Shown here one piece after another: positions 9,476 to 19,528 of a stretch of DNA of 64,000 nt (within the stretch, counting starts at the first letter, position 1; each line of letters begins with the position of its first letter). The notes beneath the pieces were generated by a model. It did not search any database and was not told the origin of the DNA. It saw only the letters and a program-made list of their open reading frames with translations. Source of the stretch: Azorinus chamasolen (taxonomy: Eukaryota; Mollusca; Bivalvia; Cardiida; Solecurtidae); contig OY755239.1 in NCBI GenBank assembly GCA_963576725.1, positions 59,489,453 to 59,553,452 on the forward strand, in the 5' to 3' direction. The position numbers and the translations under genes were made by a program.

Positions 9476-9591
9476 GGCTCTTTCTTGGAAAGTATTTGTC
9501 TTATCCGTTACAGAGGCGACATATAACGTTAGGAGGTTTTGCGACATTTAGTGTTGGTTCTGACATTAAGCATCAGCCTTGAGACTAATAG

Positions 9592-9739
9592 AATCAAGCA
9601 TGGGTTTTGTTAAAGACGGGGGTTTCTATACCCGAGGTTGGTCTGTTCCAGTCGGAAACGAGCTTTAGCGAGTTTCCGATAGGAACAGACCAACCGAGGG
9701 TATAGAACCCCCCGGCTTTAACAAATCCCATGCTTGATT
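9592..9739. repeat. 148-bp palindrome, higher GC
   Basis: AATCAAGCATGGG pairs with CCCATGCTTGATT. Inner arms GGTTGGTCTGTTCC and GGAACAGACCAACC. The loop is GAGCTTTAGCGAG, whose complement forms the loop of the 19295-19430 palindrome. Confidence 0.8.
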
Positions 9740-10286
9740 ATTTTTCTCGCTGAAATACGCCCTAAAACCAAGAAAATTAACGAATTTGTGAAGTACTACT
9801 TTACATTGCGTAATACGACTTCCATATCTAATAGCAACAGACCGCAGCATAACTTTAGGCGTGACACCAAATTCTTGCATAAAACGTGCTGTTGTAGTCC
9901 CGCTAGACCATGTATTAACAAGGCGAAACTCGTGCTCACGCGCTGTTGTTGACCGGTTTTAATTATACCTATTACGGGCCTAAGGTAAACAATGGACGCG
10001 AATGCTACAGCGTTTTGACCTAAGCTAGGTGAACGCCGGGGTGTGAGTATTTCCAGGAGCACCGACAATGAACTGTTTTTAGTGATAGACATATTGAATG
10101 AAATTCCGTGTAAACGGTATTTGATACAATCATGAATTGACGTCGAAAAGAAAACAGTGGCCCAGAAACAGCATAAATCGCCGAAGTGTCAAAGAAGTGT
10201 ATAGTTTTGCTGCCGTTGTTTTGCCTGTATTTTGAAGAATTAAATTGATGCAGGAGAGCAGAAAATTGGTTTTATGCAAGAATAGC
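9740..10286. other. Unassigned higher-GC stretch between two palindromes
   Basis: More CpG than the surroundings. Several 70-98-codon frames overlap on both strands, and none shows a motif I recognise. It may belong to the same element as the flanking palindromes. Confidence 0.35.
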
Positions 10287-10423
10287 GTTAATACACGTTT
10301 GTTTTCGGGCAATAACATCTGCAGTGTCCCTCGGGAATGTTGTTGCCCTCGCCCTTCGGGCTCGGGCCAACAACAGTCCCTCGGGACACTGCAGATGTTA
10401 TTGCCCAAAAAACGTGTATTAAC
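10287..10423. repeat. 137-bp GC-rich palindrome
   Basis: GTTAATACACGTTT pairs with AAACGTGTATTAAC. Inner arms carry GGGCAATAACATCTGCAGTG. The apex is CTCGCCCTTCGGGCTCG. It is bordered by TTAA-containing ends. Confidence 0.85.
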
Positions 10424-10426
10424 CCT

Positions 10427-10925
10427 CTAATGACGTCATTTGTTATGACAACCACAAACGTTACGTTTTGGCGTAAATATAAATGACTGAGTGACTACAA
10501 AACAACGTCTTCGGTTAATCAAATAGGCTTTTAAAGTGTTTATATGATAAATAGAATTTCATATTCGTGCTAATTACTTATATTAATTTCAATTCATAAG
10601 GTTGTTGCCTATTGAAATGTTGGTATAATTCTGTAAGAAGTCCTTCCCTTGTATTGATTTTACCCAATCGCGCGTATGAATACACTAGTCACGGGGTGTT
10701 CCAGATAAGGATTTCTAGTACGGCTATTTTTAGTAACTCAGCTTATCTAGCACGACTGAGAAGCGAGAAATATAACGTCAAGTGCAACATTTAGAGTCGG
10801 TGCGACATTGAACGTTGCTACAATCTTATCTGGACCTCTGTACTTTATAACATTTTAGCATGCTAATGTGTTACGTGAATGTAATTTATTGAGGAATTTT
10901 CCAAATGTAACTCTGATGTGAGCCT
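10427..10925. other. No feature recognised
   Basis: No coding potential or repeat identified beyond ordinary AT-rich sequence. Confidence 0.5.
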
Positions 10926-11133
10926 TTAACCCTTTACTCCATGAATATTCATGAACGAAATAATGTCATCATGAATATTAATTAGATTAATTGTTGTAAT
11001 AGCACAACAATGGACACAGGCTTTTTGGACATGTTGGAAACTGTAGAATCACATCTATATATCACGTTATAAGCAAATTGAGCAGTCTGATCTGGGAGTA
11101 CTCCGTTTGCAAAGGCGTAGAAAGACGTTCAAT
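10926..11133 (+). mobile_element. D-family MITE with deleted hairpin centre
   Basis: TTAACCCTTTACTCCATG start. GAGCAGTCTGATCTGGG shows the left arm and apex removed. The right end is lost after GCGTAGAAAGACG. Confidence 0.7.
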
Positions 11134-11329
11134 TTCGTGCCACGTATTATCGGCTGCAAAAATGGGCGTCTGTTTAAATGTTTATATTGGACATTTTCCT
11201 TTTTTGTTGTTTAATAACAAATAAACACAGTATCAAACAGTGTCGATGTCTCATCTCGATCTAAAGCTTATGTAAAGGTACACAATATAGTTTAGAGTAC
11301 ACAAAGCAGAGTACACCAAACATCTTATT

Positions 11330-11530
11330 CCGTACACACAGTTCTGGGATACCCTACAGTCAAGTGTCCCAACAAGATGCGTAAAACTAAACCTTTTTTA
11401 AGCATAGCTCCTTTATTTCTCCACCAAACCCTATACTGTGACCACTCATTATAATCGTCTCTTCGAGACGATTCTAAAGAGTGGTTACAGTATAGTTGAG
11501 AATGACGATTTTAGTATTTGTAGTACAGTA
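11330..11530. mobile_element. U-family element, partial
   Basis: The hairpin CCAAACCCTATACTGTGACC with apex GTCTCTTCGAGACGATTC is nearly complete. The right end passes into a P-type TIR. Confidence 0.65.
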
Positions 11531-11534
11531 ATAA

Positions 11535-11707
11535 CGTACAGTAAACCTACTCAATCCGAATTTTTAATTAAGAAGAATGGAGATCTTACGAATGTGGCTG
11601 CAAAATGAACGTTGAAAGTCTCGCCGAATGCTCGTTGATGAGCTTCCTGCATAACTTTCACACTACAATTCTGCTGTTACCCATCTTAAAGACCGTAGAT
11701 GTTAGAT
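11535..11707. mobile_element. Diverged P-type element
   Basis: TACAGTAAACCTACTCAATCC start and a decayed hairpin (GATGAGCTTCCTGCATAAC). No clean right TIR. Confidence 0.5.
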
Positions 11708-12030
11708 TTCGTAAGAAAGCAATGCTATTGTCAGTTTGGTGCAGTAGGTAAAACATTAATTCGTATGGACTAGGCTGACGCCATTAAAACCTATTCAGAT
11801 CATACATTATATTGACTGTAAGACAGTAATGTATACTTTGCATTAACGATCATTTTTTATTATTAACATTTACATTTAAAGTTTACTTCTATATGGTAGA
11901 AAATCTGAACTTTGGTTTTGCTAAGTTATTGTTGTTACTAAGTATTAGTAATACAACTAGCCGTCTACTGCAAACACTTATAATGGGTTTTCTCGTTTTT
12001 CAAATGTCTGCATTTTAGCGTGCAAACACT
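11708..12030. other. No feature recognised
   Basis: AT-rich, no coding potential, no assigned repeat. Confidence 0.5.
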
Positions 12031-12231
12031 TATTCATGGACAAAATAGTTATAATGAAATATGATGGACAGAACATTGTAGCCATTTTAGAAACCTAAAG
12101 AAGTAATTATATCGAATTCCATTAGCACACACAGCAGACTCTGATCAGATAACTCCTATAGGAGCCGCCTTATCTGGGTCTACTCTATTTGCAAATGCGT
12201 GAAAAGGCATTTATATCAGGGAAAGGGTTAA
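12031..12231 (-). mobile_element. E-family MITE, left end missing
   Basis: TTCATGGACAAAATAG, hairpin with AACTCCTATAGGAGCC, right end CAGGGAAAGGGTTAA. Confidence 0.75.
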
Positions 12232-12556
12232 ACTTAAAGCAATATTTGGGAAGCGCCAGTCAGAATCATCACAACAGATAATTGACCCTGCGTAGTATCA
12301 CAGGTCTAAATTCCAAATTTCTTATTAGCACGGTTTTGACAGCAGGTCCCACATGGAGATACCAACTCTCTCTGATTTGCTATAAAATTATTCGTTTAGC
12401 CTTCTGACCTCTTGGGACATAAAGAAAGATATTCAAGAAAGCTTGCATGAAGCACATACTAGTCTTCGATCCGTTTCAATATGCTCACATGATATTATAT
12501 GGATATACAAGTAGTTATACCCTAATTTCCCAAATAACGGGACAACCAAACGCAGC
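12232..12556. other. No feature recognised
   Basis: No coding potential or assigned repeat. Confidence 0.5.
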
Positions 12557-12620
12557 CAAACAGTGCAGACCAAGTTTATAGGCTCCTGAATGAACGGGTT
12601 GATCAGCAGTTTTACTTTTT
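12557..12620. repeat. Diverged I/H-type hairpin
   Basis: CAAACAGTGCAGACC on the left; the right arm is poorly kept. Confidence 0.35.
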
Positions 12621-12638
12621 GCTACTACGTCAGTCTAA

Positions 12639-12883
12639 TTAAACCATTATAAATGCATTTTCACGCCTTTGCAAACAGAGAAGACTCAGATCAGACGGCT
12701 CCTATATAGTAGCCGTGTGATCAGGGTCTGCTCTGTGTGCTTATGGAATTTGATATACCTGTTTCTATACTTTCTAAAATGGCTACAATGTTCCACCTTC
12801 TATTTTTCATTATTACTGTTTTGTCCATGAATATTGATTAGGTATTGAAATTTGTAATAAATATATAACAGAGAACGGGTTAA
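12639..12883 (+). mobile_element. E-family TTAA MITE
   Basis: TTAAACCATTATAAATGC start, hairpin 12670-12742 (TATATAGTAG near apex), right end ATAACAGAGAACGGGTTAA shared with the D copy that follows. Confidence 0.8.
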
Positions 12884-13277
12884 CACATTTGCAAACATAG
12901 TATACCCAGGTGGGTCCAGACGGATCTGTTTCAGCTTTGTTTGCATATGGAATAGTATAGATATGATTCTACTACATGTATTTCTACCATGGCTAAAACT
13001 TCATGTGTTCATTTTCCATTACTATACAGTAAAACCTCTCTATAACGACCATTAAATTACATCAAGTATTTTGTGTTAAAAGCAGGTGGATGCTTAAAGC
13101 AAGGTGAAAGTAGGAGCGTTCTGTTTTACTTTCACCTTGCTTTAAGCAACCACCTGCCAAAAATACCAACTAATTAAGACAATTTAGTGGTCGTTATAGA
13201 GAGGTTTTACTGTATGCACTTAATTAATAATAATGACGTCATTATTTTTTCATGAATATTCATGGAGTAAAGGGTTA
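12880..13277 (-). mobile_element. D-family MITE hosting a Q element
   Basis: TTAACACATTTGCAAAC start, damaged hairpin, ATGATTCTACTACATG. The Q element at 13025-13214 sits at TA, then ATGACGTCATTATT and GGAGTAAAGGGTTA resume the D end. Confidence 0.7.
13025..13214 (+). mobile_element. Q-family TA element, full
   Basis: TIRs CAGTAAAACCTCTCTATAAC and GTTATAGAGAGGTTTTACTG are perfect complements, flanked by TA. Hairpin arms read GCAAGGTGAAAGTA.. and ..TACTTTCACCTTGC. Confidence 0.85.
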
Positions 13278-13477
13278 GATATAAATATACAAATAGACCA
13301 CCCGGTCTAATTTAAGCGTGCAGACATTTCCCCTTTACTGACAAATTCAAAAAGCCTGTCATTGATTCGAACAGTTTGCGGTTAGTGAATGAGTGATAAA
13401 ACCACTCGACCATTGAGGCAACATCACATTCATTTGTATGTTCTAAATCGTGTCTGTTTAATTCAGCTGTAGTATTC

Positions 13478-13655
13478 TAACCCTTTCAAAGCAGAGTGTT
13501 CGATGTGGATCAGTCCATCATTGTACGAAAGGGTAAAATCAGAGAGAAGTTTGAATGACAAACAGTATATATCCTGAATAGAGCCCTCTGATCTGGGTCT
13601 ACATGGTTTGCAAATGACAGTGCGCTCGTCTACCGCATACAAATAGTTAAAAGTA
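13478..13655 (-). mobile_element. H-like element, half hairpin
   Basis: CTAACCCTTTC start. The right arm GAGCCCTCTGATCTGGGTCT is present and the left arm's inner half is missing. Confidence 0.5.
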
Positions 13656-13753
13656 AGTTTGCACTGCAAAGGCATTGAATGCCACAAACAGAGAAACTAG
13701 ATATAAAGAGCCAACCGAAAAAACTACTTATGTCACGCTGTATGTTACTTTTC

Positions 13754-14003
13754 TTAACACTTTACTCCATAAATATGTATTTCTACGGCATTGCAAACAG
13801 AGTAGATCGAGATAAGATGGCTCCTATAGGAGCCGTTTGATCAGGGTCTGCTCTGTTTGCTTATGATATGATACAGGTATGATTCTACAGTTTATGCCAT
13901 GGTCAAAACATCCTGTGTCCATGCTACCGTTATAACAGTAAATCTAATAAATATTCATGGTGTCATTATTCCTTACATAAATATTCATGGAGTAAAGGGT
14001 TAA
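13754..14003 (-). mobile_element. D-family TTAA MITE, full copy
   Basis: TTAA on both sides. Hairpin 13794-13862 with apex GGCTCCTATAGGAGCC, then ATAAATATTCATGGAGTAAA to GGGTTAA. Confidence 0.85.
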
Positions 14004-14084
14004 GTTATCACCACAACTAACATGACACGAGATGAACTCCGTCCATACTATCATGACAGATGTCTATTCCATTAGAACGTCACG

Positions 14085-14334
14085 TTAACCCTTCTCTTGC
14101 TGAATTTTAAAATACAGTTCTCCTTCTTTATCCATGCCCTGTTGTATAATTACATGTATCTTCACTGTGTACAAGTATTTTGCTGTGCAATCACTGCTAT
14201 GGAATGCACTTGTCGCACAGTCAACTTGTAAATAGTGCAGACCCTGATGAGACAGCTCCTGCAGGAGCTGTCTTATCTGGGTCTTCACTATTTACAGGTA
14301 GGTATATTGACGTGAATAGCAAGTGAAGGGTTAA
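14085..14334 (+). mobile_element. G-family TTAA MITE, full 250-bp copy
   Basis: TTAACCCTTCTCTTGC to GTGAAGGGTTAA. The hairpin is off-centre (14229-14298) with apex AGCTCCTGCAGGAGCT. Nearly identical in length and sequence to copies at 21746, 24380 and 35646. Confidence 0.88.
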
Positions 14335-14705
14335 TTAATGGTCTTGTTTTATCCTTATTTATGGCGGAGACATTGTCATAACGACCATAGACGCAGTATC
14401 GGGCACATACGGTTACTATGATTAATGTCTCGGACAAATTGCGATAGCTTCCGTTTGAATCATGCTTACTTCATTGCCAAAGAGTGAGATATCAAAATGT
14501 TAGCTTGTGGTGACGCATGCTTGAAGAGTGTCGTTATCTGGTTAAGCGTTCGTTTTATAGTATCGAAATTCAGAGAAATGTCGAATCGAGAAATCGTCTA
14601 AAATTAGATGCGTTGGTTTACCAGGATTTGAAAAAGAATGAGAAAAAATAATGTTTGCTCAAATTTGAATCTGGTACAATTTTGACTATTTATTCGATCA
14701 AACGT
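14335..14705. other. No feature recognised
   Basis: No coding potential or assigned repeat. Confidence 0.5.
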
Positions 14706-14794
14706 TTGGGAAACTGTTGACGGAGCGTGAAGCAGCTTTTATCCTTATGGAACACCGAATTACTCGACGTCTTATCTTGGTACTAGATGAAAGA
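14706..14794 (-). mobile_element. Diverged B-family fragment
   Basis: GAAACTGTTGACGGAGCGTG and ACCGAATTACTCGACGTCTT resemble reverse B. It is interrupted by an F element. Confidence 0.45.
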
Positions 14795-15023
14795 TTAACC
14801 CATTCCCTCATATTGACGACTTTTGACGACTCTGTAGAAGTCACTTTGTGAAACCATTGTGATAAATAGAGCATTTTCTCCTATAGGAGCAAATGCTCTA
14901 TTTATCACAATGGTTTCCAACTACAAAATTCTCAAATTTTCCTTTTCTCTAATTAATGCTCCTTTTCGGTAGATTAATTCAAAGAGGTCGTATCTAAAAA
15001 TAGCCTATGAGGTAATGGGTTAA
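14795..15023 (+). mobile_element. F-family TTAA MITE, full copy
   Basis: TTAACCCATTCCCTCATATT to GAGGTAATGGGTTAA. Hairpin 14851-14919 with apex TCTCCTATAGGAGCAA. Confidence 0.87.
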
Positions 15024-15051
15024 GTAAAGGCTATATGTGACCATATGTAGA

Positions 15052-15251
15052 TACAGAAGAACCTGTCATAAACGGCCATTCATTTCTTCATAACACATGA
15101 ATCTTAAAACAGGTGGTTGCTTAATACAATGCATAAGTAATGCAGAAAGCTTTTCTGCATTACTTTTGGCATGCATTAAGCTACTACATGCCTTACAGAC
15201 CAATAATCAGGTCTCTTTTTAATGACCGCTTAAGACACAGGTTCTAATGTA
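15052..15251. mobile_element. S-family TA element
   Basis: ATACAGAAGAACCTGTCATA start; GCTTAAGACACAGGTTCTAATGTA end. Hairpin (ACAGGTGGTTGCTTAATACA) has a shortened apex GAAAGCTTTTCTGC. Confidence 0.7.
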
Positions 15252-15305
15252 TACAGGTCGTGGATAGGGAGAAAATGGTTTGAATGCGATAACAGTAAAG
15301 TATAA

Positions 15306-15519
15306 TTAACTCTTTCGCTGCTGATGTCGCATCTGTGATTACATATGCAAACAGTTTGGATCCAGATGAGACGCCAAGTAAATCGGCGGCTAATCAGGAT
15401 CCAAACTGTTTGTCACTGTGGCGAGGTTTTGAAAGCAACTTGGGAAACATCAAACAAACGAAAATTGTAGCAGACGAAAAGATTTTGCAGAAGATAAAAT
15501 TTGGCATCAAAAGAGTTAA
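15306..15519 (-). mobile_element. A-family TTAA MITE, full copy
   Basis: TTAACTCTTTCGCTGCTGAT to TCAAAAGAGTTAA. Hairpin 15348-15410. Confidence 0.82.
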
Positions 15520-15695
15520 ATGTGATCATGGATATCATATGAGACAGATTGCAGGATAAGGACATTCGACCATGAGTAAGCCAGCAGTGTGCACCAATAA
15601 TCGGTACTGCATTGCCAATATTGCGCCTAACCAGATATTGTTTTGCAGTCGAAGCTGAAGAAATCTCGTGATTCTTACGAATTATCAATGTTATA

Positions 15696-15850
15696 TACAG
15701 TAAACCCACTCCAAAACGAACGCTTAATGAGGAGGCAATGGTGTCTTTGAAAGCAGGTTGTTGCTTAATACAGGACGTTTCTACATTACTTTCGTCATGC
15801 ATTAAGCTACCACCTACCTATAAGACCAGTAATTATACCTAAATTTCCCA
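15696..15850. mobile_element. S/R-type element with apex deletion
   Basis: TACAGTAAACCCACTCC start. CAGGACG joins TTTCTACATTACTTTCG, losing one inner arm. Right TIR not found. Confidence 0.5.
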
Positions 15851-15985
15851 ACAATAACGTATATTTTCTATTTTGCTATTAAATATATCAAACCGAAAGC
15901 GTCTGTTCATTTTCTGATACGACATTAGCCCTTATAGCTTCGTGATAAAAATGATGTCTGCTCACGGATCTGGTGCAATTTGAAC

Positions 15986-16154
15986 TACAGTAAAATTCCT
16001 CTAAACCGGACGTTAAATTCAGTATAAATATCGGTCTTGGAGACAGGTGCATGCTTTCTGCATGACTTTCACCCTGAATTAATCAACCACCTGCCTAGAA
16101 ACATTCTATAAATTCTTCTCTACTAGAATTACGGTTAAGAGAGGGTTTACTGTA
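15986..16154 (+). mobile_element. P-family TA element lacking most of the left arm
   Basis: CAGTAAAATTCCTCTAAACC start and GAGAGGGTTTACTG-TA end. GGAGACAGGTGCATG joins CTTTCTGCATGACTTTC. Confidence 0.75.
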
Positions 16155-16295
16155 TTACCGAACCTAGTAACTTTGACCGAGTGGCAAATAGCTTAGATCC
16201 TGATAAGCGTTAGACCCCACGTGTCAAGACACAGAATAATTATATTCTTTATAATAAGACGCACGACATTTTATATGATATATCTTATTACCAGA

Positions 16296-16528
16296 TTAAC
16301 CATTTACTCCATAAACATTCATGTATGACATCATGCATATTAATTAGTTTTTTCATAACACCACTTGGACACACACATATCTGGACATGGATGTAACTGT
16401 AGATTTATTTCTATATGATATCATCAGCAAACAAAGCTGACCACGATCAGGCGGCTCCTACAGGGACCGTCTGTGCAGAGTCTATTCTGTTTACAAAGGT
16501 GTAGAAAGGCATATTGATGGAGTAAATT
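16296..16528 (+). mobile_element. D-family MITE, right end fused to P element
   Basis: TTAACCATTTACTCC start, hairpin with GCGGCTCCTACAGGGACC. The end GATGGAGTAAATTA runs straight into P internal sequence, so both termini at this junction are lost. Confidence 0.7.
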
Positions 16529-16694
16529 ATCGGCCTTGGAGACAGGTGGCAGCTTAATGCAGGTTGAAGTCATGCAGAAAGCTCCTCCTCTAGGAGTTTT
16601 TTGCATGAATTTCAACCTGCATTAAGCAGTCACCTGCCTAGAAATATGCCAATTCATCTCCACTGGAATTTCACTTTAGAGGGGTTTAACTGTA
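16529..16694 (+). mobile_element. P-family element without left TIR
   Basis: ATCGGCCTTGGAGACAGG onward with full hairpin and right end GGGGTTTAACTG-TA. Confidence 0.75.
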
Positions 16695-16706
16695 TATAGG
16701 AATTAA

Positions 16707-16720
16707 ACACACACACACAC
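16707..16720. repeat. Short AC microsatellite
   Basis: Seven AC units. Confidence 0.7.
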
Positions 16721-16803
16721 GTTAAATATGACATGAAAAACTGCTTGCAAAAACACGAAAAATAAGTGTCGAAAATGATTGCTTTCCAATACTGGTACAT
16801 ATA

Positions 16804-17989
16804 CGAGAGGTACCCAGCTTATTTTTGAACAAAAGAAACTCGTGCGCTGTCAGGTACATGCACGATATGGTCGAGTCTTATGTATGTTATCAGCTGTATT
16901 ATAGGTTTTACTTGGGTTAACATGCAGGTTTTACCTGGAATTTAAATTGGTGTGTAAGAAAATCTGTGACAAAATGGAGGTTGTCACATTACATGTAGGG
17001 CTTTGAGTACTAATCAAACTTATAGATGCACTTCTAAAGGAGCTTAAACCATGAGTTATAGCATTTCTTTGGGCTCCATAAGGAACATTTGCCTTCAAAT
17101 TGGGTTACAACGTATTTCGGCCTCTGGTGATGCTACAAGGGCAAAGGTCATGAAACGGCCTACGCCGGCCACGTCGGATTTTATACGCCAGGTTGGCCGT
17201 TTTATCTCCAACGTGAACCCGTGAACTCAAAGAGAGATGACATCAAAACTAGGGGTGTCCAAGAGAAATTTATCAGGACAATTTTAGAAGCAAAAGTTAC
17301 GACAAAAGTGCAAAGTTCACCAACTCAAGATGGCACAAATTCAGAAGTGCAGGACCAGATCCTGGAGGCTTTATCTGCGACTGAAATATAATCAGTGGAA
17401 TCACGTTGGCATTTCTGATATAGCTATGCTTTACTTAGGCGGAAGTTATGGAAGAATAAAGGTATGCTACATCATAAAGGGGTTTGGACTGATGTATCCT
17501 CTAGGGGCAAAACGGAGATTCGCATTATAAATAAAGGAACAAAAGTGAACTCTGGGTATTACATTGACAAAGTCCGAAGCCTTTTTAACAGAAATATGTC
17601 CATAGACTGTTTCCTGAAGGACCGACAACTATGACATTCCATCAGAACAGTGCATCTATCTAAACATACGTTGATGTTCTCCAAGAGTCGAAAGATTCAC
17701 TTCATAAAGCCTGAATAATGAATGCCGAAGCCGCCGATACTGCCCCGATGGCTTTTGGTATCTTGGGTGGTACTTAAACACGCTTGTTGGTCTAAAAAGA
17801 GCTATTCAGGACGAGTGTCGCAAACCGGACCATGAAACCGTAAACAAGACTTTAAAACATGGCCAAATCGTTGTGGGATGAAATACAACCGCCACGGGTC
17901 CCATATTGAGCATTTGTTACAATAAAATTCATTCAGGTAAGATTTTACTGCTAGTTTCGTTTTTTAAAACATAAGCTGCGTACCTCTCG
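16804..17989 (+). pseudogene. Decayed mariner/Tc1-type transposon with broken transposase
   Basis: Inverted termini CGAGAGGTACCCAGCTTAT (16804) and ATAAGCTGCGTACCTCTCG (to 17989) differ at one base and are flanked by TA at 16802-16803 and 17990-17991, the mariner target duplication. The 1.19-kb interior holds scattered + strand coding traces. VWTDVSSRGKT at 17482 carries the likely first catalytic Asp. VNSGYYIDKV lies in the same frame at 17545. MTFHQNSAS at 17631, in a shifted frame, has Asn where the second Asp is expected. ADTAPMAFGI at about 17733 carries the probable third Asp. Stops and frameshifts separate these blocks, so no functional transposase is encoded. The family assignment rests on motif order and TIR/TSD; the exact subfamily is not determined. 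Confidence 0.8.
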
Positions 17990-18061
17990 TACAATTCATC
18001 ATGGACACAGCATTAACGTAAAAGTCCACGATTTTATTTAAAAATGGTATTAAAAACCATG

Positions 18062-18170
18062 TACGGTAAACACCCTTTAAATAGGGCATTATGTTTTAGT
18101 ATGAATATATGTCTTGGAGACAGGTGGCACCTTAATGCAGAGTAAAAGTCATGCAGAAAGCTCCTCTAGG
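18062..18170 (+). mobile_element. P-family half element ending at hairpin apex
   Basis: TACGGTAAACACCCTTTAAA start; sequence follows P to AAGCTCCTCTAGG and stops there. Right arm and TIR absent. Confidence 0.65.
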
Positions 18171-18334
18171 CTAAAAGTAAGTTCAAACTGTTATTTATAT
18201 TCTACACAAAGCATGAACAATATCTATTTCAGAAAGCATGGTTTTAAATACGTTATCTTGCTGAATAGTTTAAACTGACTCCTTACTGAATAATTATAAT
18301 TGTAAAAAAGTATCATCGAAGAAAATTATTTTAT

Positions 18335-18440
18335 GACAAACAGTGCAGACCCTGATCTAAGCGCTCCCTCGGGGGCTAATTGACCCGGGTTTACACTGTT
18401 TTCAAATGTCTTATATACTCCATACAATAAGGATTAACAC
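18335..18440 (-). mobile_element. H-like hairpin
   Basis: GACAAACAGTGCAGACCCTG pairs with CCCGGGTTTACACTGTTT around GCTCCCTCGGGGGC. Confidence 0.5.
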
Positions 18441-18615
18441 TTGGTTATAGTCGATACTCAAATCGTCATCATGCTATTTCTACAAAGACGTAATGATCTA
18501 TGTTATTGGAAGTCCTGAAACATTCTAATTATAACGGATACAAAGAGCGCCTAAATGAAGAGGATCAAGGCAAGCCTTTGTACATGACTGACAGAGATTA
18601 ATCGGCATTTATTCA

Positions 18616-18841
18616 TTAACCATTATACCGCTATGCGCGACTTGACTCGCATTTGCAAACAGCTTGAATCCAGATGAGACGCCGAGTAACTCGCTGGCGT
18701 CTCATCAGTATCCAAGCTGTTTGACATTTGGTCAATAGTTTATCAAAAGCTTGATCGAATTGGAAATAAATCATTATTGTACCAGCTTCAAATTTGAGCA
18801 AAGTTAACGTTATTTTATTTACAGCGGGGGTAAAGGGTTAA
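18616..18841 (+). mobile_element. B-family TTAA MITE, full copy
   Basis: TTAACCATTATACCGC to GCGGGGGTAAAGGGTTAA. Hairpin 18654-18722; the apex has an extra GCT (AACTCGCTGGCG). Confidence 0.82.
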
Positions 18842-18881
18842 TCTTTCCTAATGCTTTGTAATGAACCCCTCAACGAATCAT

Positions 18882-19085
18882 TTGAACTCTTTCACCGTTA
18901 ATGTGTCAAAAATGCACCACGGCAGTCCCAGATCAGACGCCGCCTTTACTTTTTGTCTCAAATTCGATTTCTATATTTGTGCTTTATATCCTGTGTTGCA
19001 TTTATTTATTTTATTTCCTTATTTGATCGAATTATTTAACATTGGATTGCAGACGACAATTAGAAAGTTGGCGCCGAAAGGGTAA
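18882..19085 (+). mobile_element. C-family MITE with deleted right arm
   Basis: TTGAACTCTTTCACCG start; GACGCCGCCTTTAC joins TTTTTGTCTC. Ends GGCGCCGAAAGGGTAAA. Confidence 0.75.
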
Positions 19086-19294
19086 AACACGTTTTTCTTG
19101 TACAAATATTTCTATTCGCTGATGGTTAATCAGAGTGTCGAAACAGAGTGCCTTAAATCGCGGAAATGCACTAGTGCATTTTGTATGCAAATGATCAGTA
19201 GGAATCAGGCTGCCATACGCTTTGGACAATGGCCGAAAGAGCCGTCAGATATAGTCCGTTTCACTTTCTATGACACTTTTTTATGTTGTAAAAA

Positions 19295-19430
19295 GAATCT
19301 TACATTCGTGCTCATTACAAATTGTTTTCATTAAACTCGTTTACTATAATGAATATTACACTCGCTAAAGCTCGTGTCATATTATTATAGAAAATAAAAA
19401 CAATATGTAATGAACACCCATGTAAGATCC
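19295..19430. repeat. Imperfect 136-bp palindrome with CTCGCTAAAGCTCG loop
   Basis: Arms GAATCTTACATTCGTGCTCA and its near complement near 19411-19430. The centre CACTCGCTAAAGCTCGTG matches the 9592-9739 palindrome loop in reverse. Confidence 0.7.
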
Positions 19431-19528
19431 TCTATATATGGATTTGAACACTGTAGTTTAAAAAGGGTTTAATATGCAAGGAGTACACGTCAAAACACAA
19501 TGAATCTTTGTAAACTTTTGAACGATAT

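Noticed and set aside
9796..10092. 98-codon reverse frame in the GC-richer block
   Set aside because: Overlaps other frames of similar length on both strands; no motif; likely a result of higher GC.
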